Origin: Eudorina sp. 2006-703-Eu-15
Taxonomy: Eukaryota; Chlorophyta; Chlorophyceae; Chlamydomonadales; Volvocaceae
NCBI GenBank assembly: GCA_003117195.1
Contig: BDSI01000026.1
Span: forward strand, 124,001 to 188,000
DNA length: 64,000 nucleotides
Direction of reading: 5' to 3'
Part shown: piece after piece, positions 1 to 11,600 of the stretch
How the letters are laid out: every line of letters starts with the position of its first letter
Numbering within the stretch: the first letter of the stretch is position 1
Program-made: the position numbers and the translations under genes
Notes under the pieces: generated by a model
Database searches by the model: none
Told to the model about the DNA's origin: nothing
Seen by the model: the letters and a program-made list of their open reading frames with translations, nothing else

Positions 1-2700
1 CGGCGAGAACCGACTCCGGGTGGGAGATATCGGGGACCCCATCACTCGTCCGAGTATATGTCAACGGGAAGATATCATGTCCCACACGAGGGGTCAAAGT
101 ATCTTAAACTCCATATTTTGGCAGGCCAAAAGTATCTAAATTTCAGAAGTTTTTCGGCCGAATAGATATTTATATCTTAAGATAGCCACCCTGCGGGGAA
201 GGCGTTTCAAACTCCCGAAGGGACAGCAACGAGGGGCAGCAACGAGGGACAACCTCTTCCCCCACCTGTTGGATCCGCGTAGGGGGAATCCGCACCGGCG
301 TCCTCGGGCGTGACGACGTTTTCCACCTGGGGGACGTGACGACGACGAGGGACAACGCAGGGTTCAATTCCTTCCGGGGGTAATTGCACCCGAGGATTAC
401 GGTAAACCCTGACGAAGGGGGTAAGAGAGAGAGAGATGATCCAGGGTGAACCAGGCACAAGGCCGTATCCCATACCTGGGATGTCCCATTCGTTGCAATT
501 CAGTCCCCTGCTGGCTGCTGAGCTGACTGCAAGCAGTTAAGCCACCTCTGACCGTGTTGCTGACTTAGATGCGACGGAGCGTAGCGATCGGAGCCTCTAA
601 GTCGGGTTCTGTGCGACTGTCGTACAACCGTATTCGAGTAGCGAGTTTATCTTGCTTCAGCTCTCTCGTTCCGGCATTCTGCCTTCACTCAGTAGAGCTT
701 CAGCTATTGTAGCTGTTAGTTTCCCGCCCACCTCCCGCGTGGCCCCCTCGTCCCCATGTGGCCCCATGACCGCCCTACAGACGCCTCCACGCTCGGCTCG
801 GCTGGCGGCGGGCCGCTGACGCGCGCCCGGAAGCCGGTGTAAGCGCGCAAGCGGCAGAGGAGGTTTTGTTTGGGGGGTTTATGGCCTCGGGGGGGGGGGG
901 AAGACAACTGGGGGAAGCGGTTGGTCGGGGTGTTTTTGGCCTGGGGAGTCAGTCGTCGGCGAGCGTGCGTTTGGCCTGCGTTTGGCCTGGCCGGCTGGCT
1001 TAGGCTGCTGTTGAGGCGGGGCTGTCTCTGGGCTTGTTTTGTTTTTTGTTTTTTTTTGTTCGTCAGGTTGCGTCGTGGGGTGGCGCGGCGAGTCAGGCGG
1101 TCCGGCCTCGCGTCTGGGTTGTGTCGCGCCGCGGGGAGCTAGGTTGGGCCGCGCGCGTGTGGTAGTTCTTGCGCGGGGCGCTGGGCGCGCGGCCGGTGCT
1201 GGTGGCTTTGCTGTGTTCTACTGCAGTGTAAGGGCCCTTGGCAGCTGGTCCCCGTCCCTCGCTTCTCGTTACACGGCACATCAGTCACTTCGCTGCTCCG
1301 AACGAGCTTCGAGAATAAAGGTTACGGGAGACAGGAGCACAGAACTGTGGTTCGGGATTTAGGGTTTCTCGCTGCCCACGCCTTGATGTGCACACACCCG
1401 CCTGCATCTGCTGCCCCGTTCCCTTCGAACCCATGGTCCGATGGGCGATGGCCGTACATACGATTCGATCTGGGTCGTGGTTGCGTGATGTCGTTGTGGC
1501 TGGGGAGCTGTCGATGGTTGGTTACGGAGTCCGCAGAAATAAATGTATTTGTAGTAGGGAAGTGCGGTTGTAGGTGACTGGCAATGGCGATAGAATATCA
1601 AATGCAAATACTGTATCGTACGGCACTTGCGGCAGAAGGCAGACGGCGCGGGGCATGCATGTACCTTCATGTATGCCTTTGGGGAAAGGCTGGGCCAATC
1701 GAGTGAATTGCGTCAGTTCAGGACTAGGCACTCCGAATTTAGCTGTGATGTTCTGGAAGGCTTGCTGTGTACCAAAGTTTGCGGCATGGCCGATACATGG
1801 TGCCAGCATGCGCGGGGGTTTCATTACTTGCATTACTGCGCTACCGGTGGCTGTCGCAATAGCCCACGATCTGATTCTTGCTCAAATCATTATTGAGACG
1901 TGTCTATGGAGTTTTGTGAAGGCTACCAGAGGCCCTCAGCTGCTTCCTGGACCTCGATTGACATTCTATCGATCAGCTTCACCGCTTACCGGTACCGTAT
2001 CGGCGGGGCGACCGGTGCTGCAAGCAGTCATGGCTAAATCTGCGTGCAGGTTTTCAAATATATTAATTTGGCACTGTATGTGCTCAGTTAAGAATCGTCA
2101 GTGCGCCGCTGAAAACCTCACGCTACGCGCAAGTTGGCTTGCCCACCAAAATGTATCGTTATGATGCAGTGAAGAAGCGGTGCAGAAGAAGAGAGTTAGA
2201 AGCAGGACGCGTAACACTGAGAGCGGCCCGCAAATTGCAGAATGTATCCTCTGTACTGTTTCACATACGTATGAATTGGACGAAACCGTGACGATGGGAT
2301 GAATGGATGTTTCAAGCTTCAACAAGCTTGTACGGTCCAGACGAATCCGAAAGCTCATGCATGAACCGCTGAAGTCAGAGACTGAGCTAGTAAGGTAAGA
2401 CAAACACATCACATGAAAAACTATCCGCAACAAGACTAACAAGTGAATGGTAGGGTTATATTGGAAATCTGTATGTTGGAAACAGGCCGCAAAAGAAATG
2501 CTTATCCGCTACAAGTTGAGCACGTGTACGGTACGTACAGCTCAAAAACAACTTCAACGAAATCATTTCATCACGTCACAGACTCCAGCAGTACTAGACA
2601 CGCAAAGGCCCCAGAGCTGCTACCAAACAGCCGCAAGCGCCGAGCACTCAAAGTGCATCTAATCTTCAACAGCATCATTTGTACCGCAAAGTACACAAAC
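1..2700. other. No gene recognised; left flank
   Basis: Several open frames cross this stretch, the longest 196 codons at 1574-2164 on the plus strand, but none resembles a family I know or shows a convincing exon pattern. Base composition is mixed, with a G/T-rich part at 880-1200. An imperfect hairpin at about 561-604 has arms GACTTAGA and TCTAAGTC. The stretch may hold decayed transposon or untranslated sequence. Confidence 0.5.
2129..2150 (+). repeat. Left arm of a 22-bp inverted repeat pair
   Basis: The 22 bases here (core TTGGCTTGCCCACCAAA) are the exact reverse complement of 7305-7326. The two copies point at each other across about 5.2 kb that holds LINE-like and Ty3/gypsy relics. 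They could be terminal inverted repeats of a composite or unrecognised element, or two copies of one short dispersed repeat in opposite orientation. No flanking target duplication was recognised. Confidence 0.6.
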
Positions 2701-2771
2701 TCGTTGCTCCGATGGCGATGCTATGTGCATCCTGTCCCGCTATCGTACATGCAAACCGTGCCGCTAAGTAG

Positions 2772-3206
2772 TTGTTCTGGGACTGCTTTGTTGCGCGGTC
2801 GTTGCGTGAAGAAATGGGGGCTGCGATGGGGGCTGCGGTGGGCGGCCTGGATGCTGTCTTTGCCCGCCACCACCTGTGGCTCGTGATCACCCCGCCGGGT
2901 ATCCGGCAGGTCGTCTGGGATGTTGTGGCGCTGGCGGCCCTGGCGGCCATTGAGCGCGGCCGTCAACGCATGTAACATGTGTGGGACACCTTCACGGTTA
3001 TTGCCCGTGCACGCCTGGTTTCGATATCTGTGGCGGTCGCTCGGGACTTTTGGGCCCGTCCTGCGTCCTTTGTGGCGCTCGGTCTGCCCCCCCGGAACTG
3101 GAATTCCGTGCCGTCTGATCACCCCTTTCTGTGTGGGGAGTCGGGGCGTGTCGTTCTTTCGCGGCCTCCAGGCGTTGGCTCGCCACCCGGGTCCCCTGGC
3201 CCGTGA
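2772..3206 (+). mobile_element. Possible C-terminal relic of a LINE-type retrotransposon ORF
   Basis: One reading frame runs through this interval with a single internal stop at about 2973-2975. Before it the frame reads VWDVVALAALAAIERGR, and after it VARDFWARPASFVALGLPP followed by HPFL. This pattern (a helix ending in Ala/Ile and Arg, then an FW...L...FV...G..P..W segment) resembles the region after the zinc knuckle of algal non-LTR reverse transcriptases. The call rests on family memory, with no catalytic motif present. It could be another decayed repeat. Confidence 0.35.
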
Positions 3207-4619
3207 GCTGTTGTGGTTGTCTGCGGGTGGGTTCCCCGCCTACTCGACACGCCTTGTGTTCATTGGTTCGCTGCAATCGCGTGGCTTATCTGCCTGAACG
3301 TTGCGCAGGCTGGGAGCTGGTACTCCTTGGCTTCTTTCCTTTACGTCTCTTGTCTGCTGTGAAGGCTGGGCATCGGTGGTTCTTGGCTGTTTCTTCATTG
3401 GCATGGCTCCCTGCTTAGTGCACGACATGCCCCTGGGGTAGGATGAACAGTCCGTCTGCGCCCGTACGGCGAGCGAGCAGCTTTATTGCTGGTCCCCCTT
3501 GTAACGATCGCTTCCTAAGTAGTGCACAAAGGTTCGTCAGAGCCCCAAGCTTGGGCAAGGCATTCTTTTGCACGAAGCTTCTCTACTTGCTGCCATTGCT
3601 TCTGTGTGGCCATTGCGTCGTCCCGGGGCGTGTAACCATGAGCCTGAACGAGTTATAACATAGGCTAAGAACTCATAAGGCGGGCTTGAAATCCGCACGG
3701 TGTGCGGCTGCATACAGGCACTTAGTCCCTCAACTGAACAATTAGGTTGCGCATCCTGCCAATGACGCGCTCAAGGCCGTTATCCATCTGGAAGAGGACT
3801 TGCTTCAGGTTGTGGCCTGGGACGCTACATTCGTCCCAGAGTTCGGTACTACAGCAGAACTGCTGCATTGCGCAGCCTCGGTGGAGGCGATGGGTGGGGT
3901 ATGAGTTCGTCTGGTTAGTCGTAGGCAGCTGGGCGGGGAACAGCGACTGGAGCACTGATCAGATAGTGGGGTTCTTAGGGGGCTTGCAGTCATATCGCAG
4001 AGAGCGGCGCCTCGCGCCGCCGGCCTTCCTGCTGGAGGGCCCATCCGTCAACATCGACGCGGAGCCGCACAGGGTGTGGCCCTTGGGCCTGCCTTCGTGC
4101 CTGGACGCCGCCGTCCCTGGCGCGGCGGTTCATCGGTTGAGCTGCCTCTTCACCAACATCACCAACACGGTGCACCTGCAGCACTGTGTCAAGAAATGGC
4201 GGCCGCACCTTGGCCGAGCTGCTGCCCGCCGGGCGCAAGCCCGCGGCAGCTAGCACGGTGCTGGCCCCGCTGTATGCGGCAGTTGATGTGCCCGGTTGGC
4301 CTTGGGTGGCTCTGCCGCCGCCATCAGTCACCAGCACGCCGCTGCGGATGGGGCCCGATCGCGCACCGGCCCGAGTCGCTGCCGCCGATTACTCGGCGGC
4401 GGCTGGCTTCTGGCTGCGGACCGCGCGACACCTCACGCTGGAGCTGGAGCTGGAGCTGCTGGAGCGGTTGTCACCGCCGCCGGTCTTCCAGATTGCTCTC
4501 TCCCTCTGCATGGCGCTTCATCGTGCTTTTGTCACTCCACATGCATGACATACAGTATCCTGCAGCGCGGCAGATCCCTGCTAACCCGCAGGGGGGGGAC
4601 CCAATCTGGAGACGCCCGC

Positions 4620-5990
4620 GCCTGTGCCTGTCAGCATGGTACAGAGGCCTGCGGGACCGGCGGCGGCGGCGCCATCGCTTCTGGTGGAGATGGACAACAT
4701 GCTGACACCGCTGGCCCATGCCTTGCTTGCACAGCAGGCACCTGGGCTGGCGGCGGTTATGGCCACTGCTGCTGTGGCGGCAGCCGCTGAGGCGCAGGAA
4801 AGCGTTTTGGTGGAAGGCCAAGACTCTGCCGTGTGGCAAGATACGTCAATGCTGGCGTACCTTCGGGGTGCGTCGGCGGGGGTCACGGTGGAGGAAGGGC
4901 AGCCGGTGCGGCTAAACCCTAGCAACCTGAGGAGACGTTCCGTGATCTGTTGGAGCTCATCGCTCGCTTCTCGGCTCTGGCTGAGGTTCTGACGGATCAC
5001 AGTGGCGAATTCCAGGGTGCCTTTCATCAACTTCTTCTGCAGTGTTTTGTGGATCATCGCTTCACCTCCGCCGGTCATCCCCAGGCAGACGGGGCGGCTG
5101 AGCGGCTGGTGAGGGTGGTGAAGGCGGCTCTGTGCAAGCACTGTGTGGAGACCCAGCACTCGGACGACTGGGATCAGCAGCTGCCTTGGCTGGCGCTTGC
5201 CTATCGCTGCTCGCCCCAGGGCTCGACCCGGCTCTCACCATACGAACTCATGTTTGGCGTGAAACCGGTCGTGCCCCCTGCGGTGCGGGAGTGTGTGGAG
5301 GTGCCGCTGGGGCCGGAAGGGAGGATAACGGTGGAGGCATACGTGGCAGCACTCCTGGAGCGCTCCGCTCTGCTGCGGCGGCACGCTCCCATCGCCGCGG
5401 CAAATTTGCTCTACGCACCGAACCAAGACAGCCGGCGCTACACCCACGTGAGGTCGGGACAGTATCGGAAAGGAGTTCGCTCCCGGGGACTACATCTACG
5501 TGAGGCGGCCTGCAGTGAACAACACTCTGCAGGTGCCGGTGTACGATGAAGTGCTGCGGGTAGAGCGGGGTGGGTCAAAGGGGTTTGTGGTGTTGATCGG
5601 GAAGGATGCGCAGAGGATTAGGAGGAGGGTGGAGCAGTTAAGGCCGCGCTCTTGGTTTACCTCGACCCAATCGTCGACCCGCAGCTGCAGCGGCCTGCGG
5701 CGGACCTCGCCTGTGAGGTCTGCCAATCGCCGCACGATGAGGCGCACATGCTGCTGTGCGACGCTTGCGGGACGGGCAGTGCCTGTCCCCACCACTCACA
5801 CTGTGCCGCCCGGCCAGTGGGTCTGCCCCGAATGCGTCAGGCTAAGGCGCGACGCGCAGGCGGGACCAGAGATGGCCCTGCCGGAAGCCGCGGCTGTCCT
5901 CTTCCCCAACACCACCATGTGGCGTCGGGATGCCGTGAAACCCTGCCGTCTCCACTTGTATTGCCGAATTGGTGAATAACGTTACTGGCA
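4620..5990 (+). mobile_element. Degenerate Ty3/gypsy retrotransposon fragment: integrase core, C-terminal domain and PHD finger
   Basis: The frame at 4950-5450 encodes the second half of a retroviral-type integrase core. It shows TDHSGEF (second catalytic Asp) and HPQADGAAERLVRVVK (catalytic Glu), then an AYRCSPQGSTRLSPYELMFG segment typical of Ty3/gypsy polyproteins. A +1-shifted frame from about 5470 continues with FAPGDYIYVRRP and a VERGGSKGFVVLIGKD segment, the integrase C-terminal domain. A PHD finger follows, split by another frame change: CEVCQSPHDEAHMLLCDACG near 5706-5765 and VPPGQWVCPECVRL near 5800-5845. Upstream (about 4624-4920) only a short spacer-like piece ending LAYLRGASAG is readable, so reverse transcriptase, RNase H and the integrase zinc finger are missing. 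At least two frameshifts and a large 5' deletion make it inactive. No LTR pair was found. Confidence 0.8.
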
Positions 5991-5999
5991 ACACCGGTT

Positions 6000-8600
6000 C
6001 ATAATGCGCGCCAAGTCGTGCGATATGAATGCTTCGTGATGCTGCTCCAGCAGAGTGCTGCTCTACTATTGCGGCTGAAGCAGCGTCCCATATAGTTAGT
6101 GATATTCCTAAGCTTCGGGCAACCCACGGAAAGACAATAGCATCCACCCACAGGCCCCCTTCACTGCTTTTTGGTGAGCAATTTTGGACGAGCAACCTGA
6201 CCAAAGTCCTACCAATCGAGGTTGCTCAACATCGCGGATTTCACGTTGAAAAACGGAACTTGTTTTGCAACCCGCCATAATGATACATGACATGCTTAAA
6301 TCGTTGCGTGCTAGTCCTTCATTCAGTTCCATGACATTTCACGTTTACAGCTATACCGACGTCCCGTTGCGCTTGCAGTTGAACCTCAAAAATCAATCTA
6401 TGATACTCGTTCAAATATTGCGACACCATGTTACAAGAACGTGCGCAAACATTACTAGATGTGACGTCTACGCCATGAACTACTAGCAAGGCGAAGCTTA
6501 CTGAGTCGAAGAAGCAATCACCAATATGATATTCACATGCATACCTGCGCATGCTTATGCTGTTTCAAACAAAATCCAAAGCCCCACAATTCGCGCCGCT
6601 GGCCATCGGAGCTTCCGCGCTGAGGCACTCGCCTCGCCATTGTTCCTGGCCATTGCGTTCCACGATCGTTTCATTCTCCTGCAATTTCACGATGAAACGA
6701 TGTTACCGTCTGCAGTCCTTTCAGATCCTTCATGTGTACACCTTCCTTCCTGACGATTTCCGCCTGGGTGCCTGGTTGAAAAAATACACACTAAACAAAG
6801 CTATACAAACAACTACATCGGCTATGACCGGTGGTAAAGGACAAGACAAGCTCCAACTCGACTGCTATGATCAACAAAGGGAAACAGGGATGAGGTGCAA
6901 TGGAATGAGGTGCAATGCTTTCAATGGCAAACAGGGACCAACCACAAACAATGCCTCAGCACTTTTGCCTGTCGTCCCTGCTCGTCAGTTACAATAATGG
7001 CAATACAATACATGGATGCCTCTGGTTAACATAACATATTAGTCTATTCGGCACAATGCGTTTTACACAACAACTGCTTCAACAAACATAACAACAGTAA
7101 CAATGCACATTCGTCACAATGGCTTCCTTCTTGCAATACGTCAATAGTTCATGTTGTATATCGCATACAGTTCTATAACCTTGACATTGAAATCCTACGC
7201 CAAAAACACCATACGCATGATATCGCGGTCCGTCATGCGGCCAAAGAGTGATTTTTTCCTCCCGTATTTGTAATTATTCATCCTTACCTAGATCTTGCCC
7301 ACCGTTTGGTGGGCAAGCCAACTTGCAGACAACCATCATAGATACCGTAGAGCTTGTCAATGGTACTAAAAATTTGCCACGAAACTTTAATTTCGGAGTC
7401 ACTAATTAACGAGTAGAGGAGGTTGTGACACCTTCTTTAAGGTTCTGTTGCTGTTGTCGCTTTTTCCCAGTGGACGTCAAAGTCCGAACGCCGGACGTGA
7501 TGTGTAAGAATGGGGGGGGCTGGATCGATGTGGGATTGCTTGAATCACCATATAATTACTCCAACGAACAGTTTAATAGCTATCTCTCATTAGCAATGAT
7601 CACATGTTTCCACATATTTTATATAATCAAGAATCGCTGTCAACAGTGTCAATTGTCAACAGAGCTCTGGAACATGCTCTGCCCAACTCCGTTGAGAATG
7701 AGAGCTTGGATTATGATGATATCATGTTACGATCTTTTTACAAATTACAAAATCATGTTACACAATGCACTCAAACTACAAGAGGTAACCGACGCCGACG
7801 TGGGAACTGAGGTCACGAACTGAGGTGAATAAGCGAGAGTCGTAGTTGTTGGACGATCTATGGCATATAAGACGCACCTAAAGATAAATACATACCGCAG
7901 CATAACGGTGAATGATAATGGCCGGGGGGAGCGCGGCCGTAATACCGTAATGATGATTCACAATATCAGGGCGTACCAGCTTATCCCAATGCTCAACTAC
8001 CTTCGCACAATAAAACATTGCTATCCGTTGCGACAAATCAAGTCCGGCACCCATCTCTGCTTGAGCGCACTAACGTTAGATGGCCGTACATTCGTCCTAT
8101 AACCTTCTGCCTACGCACCGTTAACGACATCAGTGGGCACGCAATGTAAACTTCGGCAGAAAAACGACACAATGGAGTTTGTAACTTTGCCTGTAATGGT
8201 CGGCCGCATGAAGTGGCCATCTTTGGTAGAGTCATCTGATATCCCCTCTCAGTAGGTCATCGTATGAAACGTAATACGTATGGTTGATGGACTTTGAATA
8301 AGGATTGCATGCAGAATCCTCGTGTGGATGTCCAGAAAAACCGTTTGGGCGTTAGGCGCTGCAAGTGCGCCTGAAATCTGAATCCAGTTAAAGACTCTGA
8401 TGAAACATGGTGCGTTCTGTCGATCTCTCCTAACGCGCTATCAGTGCGACCGCGCTGAGCGCCTCGTCTTCCTCTCCTCCCAAGGCATCTCGTACTTTGC
8501 GGTCCGGCACGGCGCCTCGGCCTCGCGACTGGCGAACGACCACGTGGCTTAGCACAACACATCAGTAGTATCGCGTTAAGCGCGTGTTTTCATGAACCGC
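6000..8600. other. AT-richer stretch without recognisable gene
   Basis: This stretch is clearly richer in A+T than the rest of the window. Open frames are short (at most 148 codons at 6551-6997) and resemble nothing. It may include the 3' end of the gypsy relic and the upstream region of the phosphodiesterase gene. Confidence 0.5.
7294..7326. repeat. Right arm of 22-bp inverted repeat with perfect hairpin
   Basis: Bases 7305-7326 match 2129-2150 in reverse complement. Overlapping it, 7294-7317 forms a perfect hairpin with 10-bp arms (CTTGCCCACC / GGTGGGCAAG) and a GTTT loop. The left copy lacks the extra arm, so the hairpin is specific to this end. Confidence 0.65.
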
Positions 8601-8664
8601 ATTTAAGTTGCCGCACATTGCACCTCACAGTGGGTCCTCGCCATGTCATCGCCCTGCGCTGCAG

Positions 8665-11600
8665 GTTAACGTCAAAAGCTTGCGTTCCTGCACTGCTGCA
8701 ATATTGTGGCCGACGCTGGGTCTTGCCATGGTTCTAGCCGTGGGAGTCTGGGGAATTACCCAACTGGCCAACGTCGACACGCCCGCCAAGAAGGTTGGTG
8801 TCCGCGCATGGGTCATGTATATGCCCTGACAGGCCGCCGAGGAAGATCGCGCTCGGCCTTAACCGGGCCCTATAGCTCAATGCCGTACAGTACAATCCGG
8901 GACGGATCATGGGCTCAGCCTCACGCGCGCCACCGGTGGCGCCAGTGGGACCTTCCACGCCAGGTGGCCTGCCGGCTTAGGGCGGGATCCTGCCACGCGC
9001 AACCCCCCACACGGGTCGCTGGCCGCGCGACTCGTGCCCTATGGCCTTGCTGCCCCGGGTGGCACTAGCACGCCCTGAAGCAACACCGATGCAGATCTGC
9101 AGCACGTCGCCGCGTACGTATGGGACCGCCGTGTGGGTGTTTCTTAGAAAAAAAATCTCCCGACCGAACCCAGGTGTAGATATACTTACCATTCAACCTG
9201 CAACCTGTGGGGCTGCAGGCGGGCTACGCGGTTGCGCTAGCGGTGATGGGGCTGCTCGCGGTGGGCGATGCGGCGCTGCTGTCGGCGCTGGTGGTGTGCA
9301 GGTGAGGAGGAGACGTGAGCACTGAGGAGGAGATGTGAGGAGGAGACGTGAGCACTGAGGAGGAGGGTCGCACTACCGGCCAGGGTGTAAAAGATACCTG
9401 AGCCGCGAGAAGCGAAGTCCAGGGTGTACAGTCTTGGCGGACAGTCAGGGCGGACAGTTAGGGCGGACAGCCAGGGCGGACAGTTAGGGCGGACAGTTAG
9501 GGCGGACAGTTAGGGTGGACAGAACGAAGAGATAGGGCGGACACTTAAGCCGGAAAGCTAGAGCTGACAGCCATGCCGTCCCGTCTGCGTTCCGCCACTT
9601 GCGTGTACTTTTAACGGTGCGATGGTGCGTGCGAGCAAGAAGCCGTGTGCACGGACAGCAAAGGGGACGGAGAAGCGCGGGCAGCAGGCGAAGCTGCGAT
9701 ACCGTATTGGGGGCCCTCATGAAAGACGGCGGGAAGACAAGCAACGGCAAGCAACTAGAAAAGATGGCGGGGCAAGGGCTCAATATGTGAATGCGTGTGA
9801 ACCTTGCTAGTGAACCGTTGTGTAAAAGATGACCGTGTGTGTGTGTGTACGGTAAAGAGGACTGAGCCGGTGTGTACGGTATGTGTGTGTGTTACATATC
9901 TGACCGGGCTTGGCACTTGCCAACCCAGCCCTAACCGCCGGAAAGACCCCCAAAGCACTGTCCTCCCTTTGTGGCGTAAGGAGAAGGGCGTGAGGGGCCA
10001 CATCCCCCCTTGCTCGACCTCGAGCGCTCGGGCGTCCTGAAAGGTACGGCAGAGGCTCTACGGTAAAAGGCCTGTGTGTGTGTGTGTGTTGGATCCGCCG
10101 GCGCTCCCTCAAACAACACCCGGGCCGCGTTCTCCCCCACCGGCCCCGTCCGCAGGCGTCGGCACCGGGATCTGTTGTCCGCACTGCTCCCCCGCGAGAT
10201 GCTCCAGTCCCTGACAAGTGAGGAGGGAGGGAGGGAGGGAGGGAGGGAGGGAGGGAGGGAGGGAGGGAGGGAGGAGGGAGGGAGGGGGGGGGGGGGGGAG
10301 GGAGGGAGGGAGGAGGGAGGGAGGGAGGGAGGGAGGGAGGGAGGGAGGGAGGGAGGAGGGAGGGAGGGAGGGAGGGAGGGAGGGAGGGAGGGAGGAGGGA
10401 GGGAGGAGGGAGGGAGGGAGGGAGGGAGGGAGGGAGGGAGGGAGGAGGGAGGGAGGGAGGGAGGGAGGGAGGAGGGAGGGAGGGAGGGAGGAGGGAGGGA
10501 GGGAGGGAGGAGGAGGGAGGGAGGGAGGGAGGGAGGGAGGGAGGGAGGGAGGGAGGGAGGAGGGAGGGAGGGAGGAGGGAGGGAGGGAGGGAGGAGGGAG
10601 GAGGGAGGGAGGGAGGGAGGAGGGAGGGAGGGAGGGAGGAGGGAGGGAGGAGGGAGGGAGGGAGGAGGAGGGAGGGAGGGAGGGAGGGAGGGAGGAGGGA
10701 GGGAGGGAGGGAGGGAGGAGGGAGGGAGGGAGGGAGGAGGGAGGGAGGGAGGGAGGGAGGGAGGGAGGGAGGAGGGAGGGGGAGGGAGGAGGGAGGGTGG
10801 TGAACGAAAACACAAGGGGCAGTGAGGGCCGGTGAGGGGCCTGAGGCCGTTGAGCGCGGCGTTGAGACCGGTCTCGTTGAGTCTCCGGACCGGCAATGTT
10901 GGGGGCGGTCGGCGGTGGGACTCTGCGGCGGGAACCGAATCCCGTAACGCGTTTCGGGTTCGGCGAACGAACTGTGAGCTGGGCATCGCCCCCGGCCCCC
11001 TGAGCACCCGGGTGGATCCAAAGAGGGACTTTCTGTGGCAGTAGCAACCACTACCGCCACAGTAGCAGTAGTAACAGTAGTAGCAGTAGCAGCAATAGCA
11101 GCAGCATGAGCAAAACACCCATCAGGAGCATCAGCAGTCGCCCGGGAGGATGCCATCCACCTCCTGGCTGGGCCGGACGGTGCCGACAAGAGGTGCTGCC
11201 TTCCTAAAAGATCTCGCCGGCTGCATCGCACGTCACCTTGGCGCTGCAAACACCGTCCCTGGAGCGGTCTTAGCATCTGCCACTTGGAGCCTGGGACAGG
11301 GCTCCAAGGTTCATCTTACCTTATCCCGTTCGTCACCTCCGCACCTTCTGGCGTCTGGCCTGACGTCTGCTCGCCTGCCGCTCTGGGGCCTCCCCTCCGC
11401 CGCCTGACGCCCTGGACACCCCGCCTGCCGCCCCGTGGACCCCGCCGCCTGCCGCCCGCAGATACGCCCGCCAACCTGCTGCTGGACATGATGGCCCAGC
11501 TGCTCGAGGGCCGGGCGCCCAGCACCCAGGACGTGCTCTTCATCCGCACCGCCCTCATCGCCAACATGGACGTCTACCAGCCCTTCAACTTGAGGGCCAC

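Noticed and set aside
3600..7300. LTR pair for the gypsy relic
   Set aside because: No direct repeat of LTR size could be matched by eye on the two sides; the element seems too truncated.
10076..11276. Ser/Pro/Leu-rich 489-codon minus-strand frame and Gly/Arg/Glu-rich plus-strand frames
   Set aside because: Products of the (GGGA)n polypurine tract; no domain and no unique sequence of coding character.
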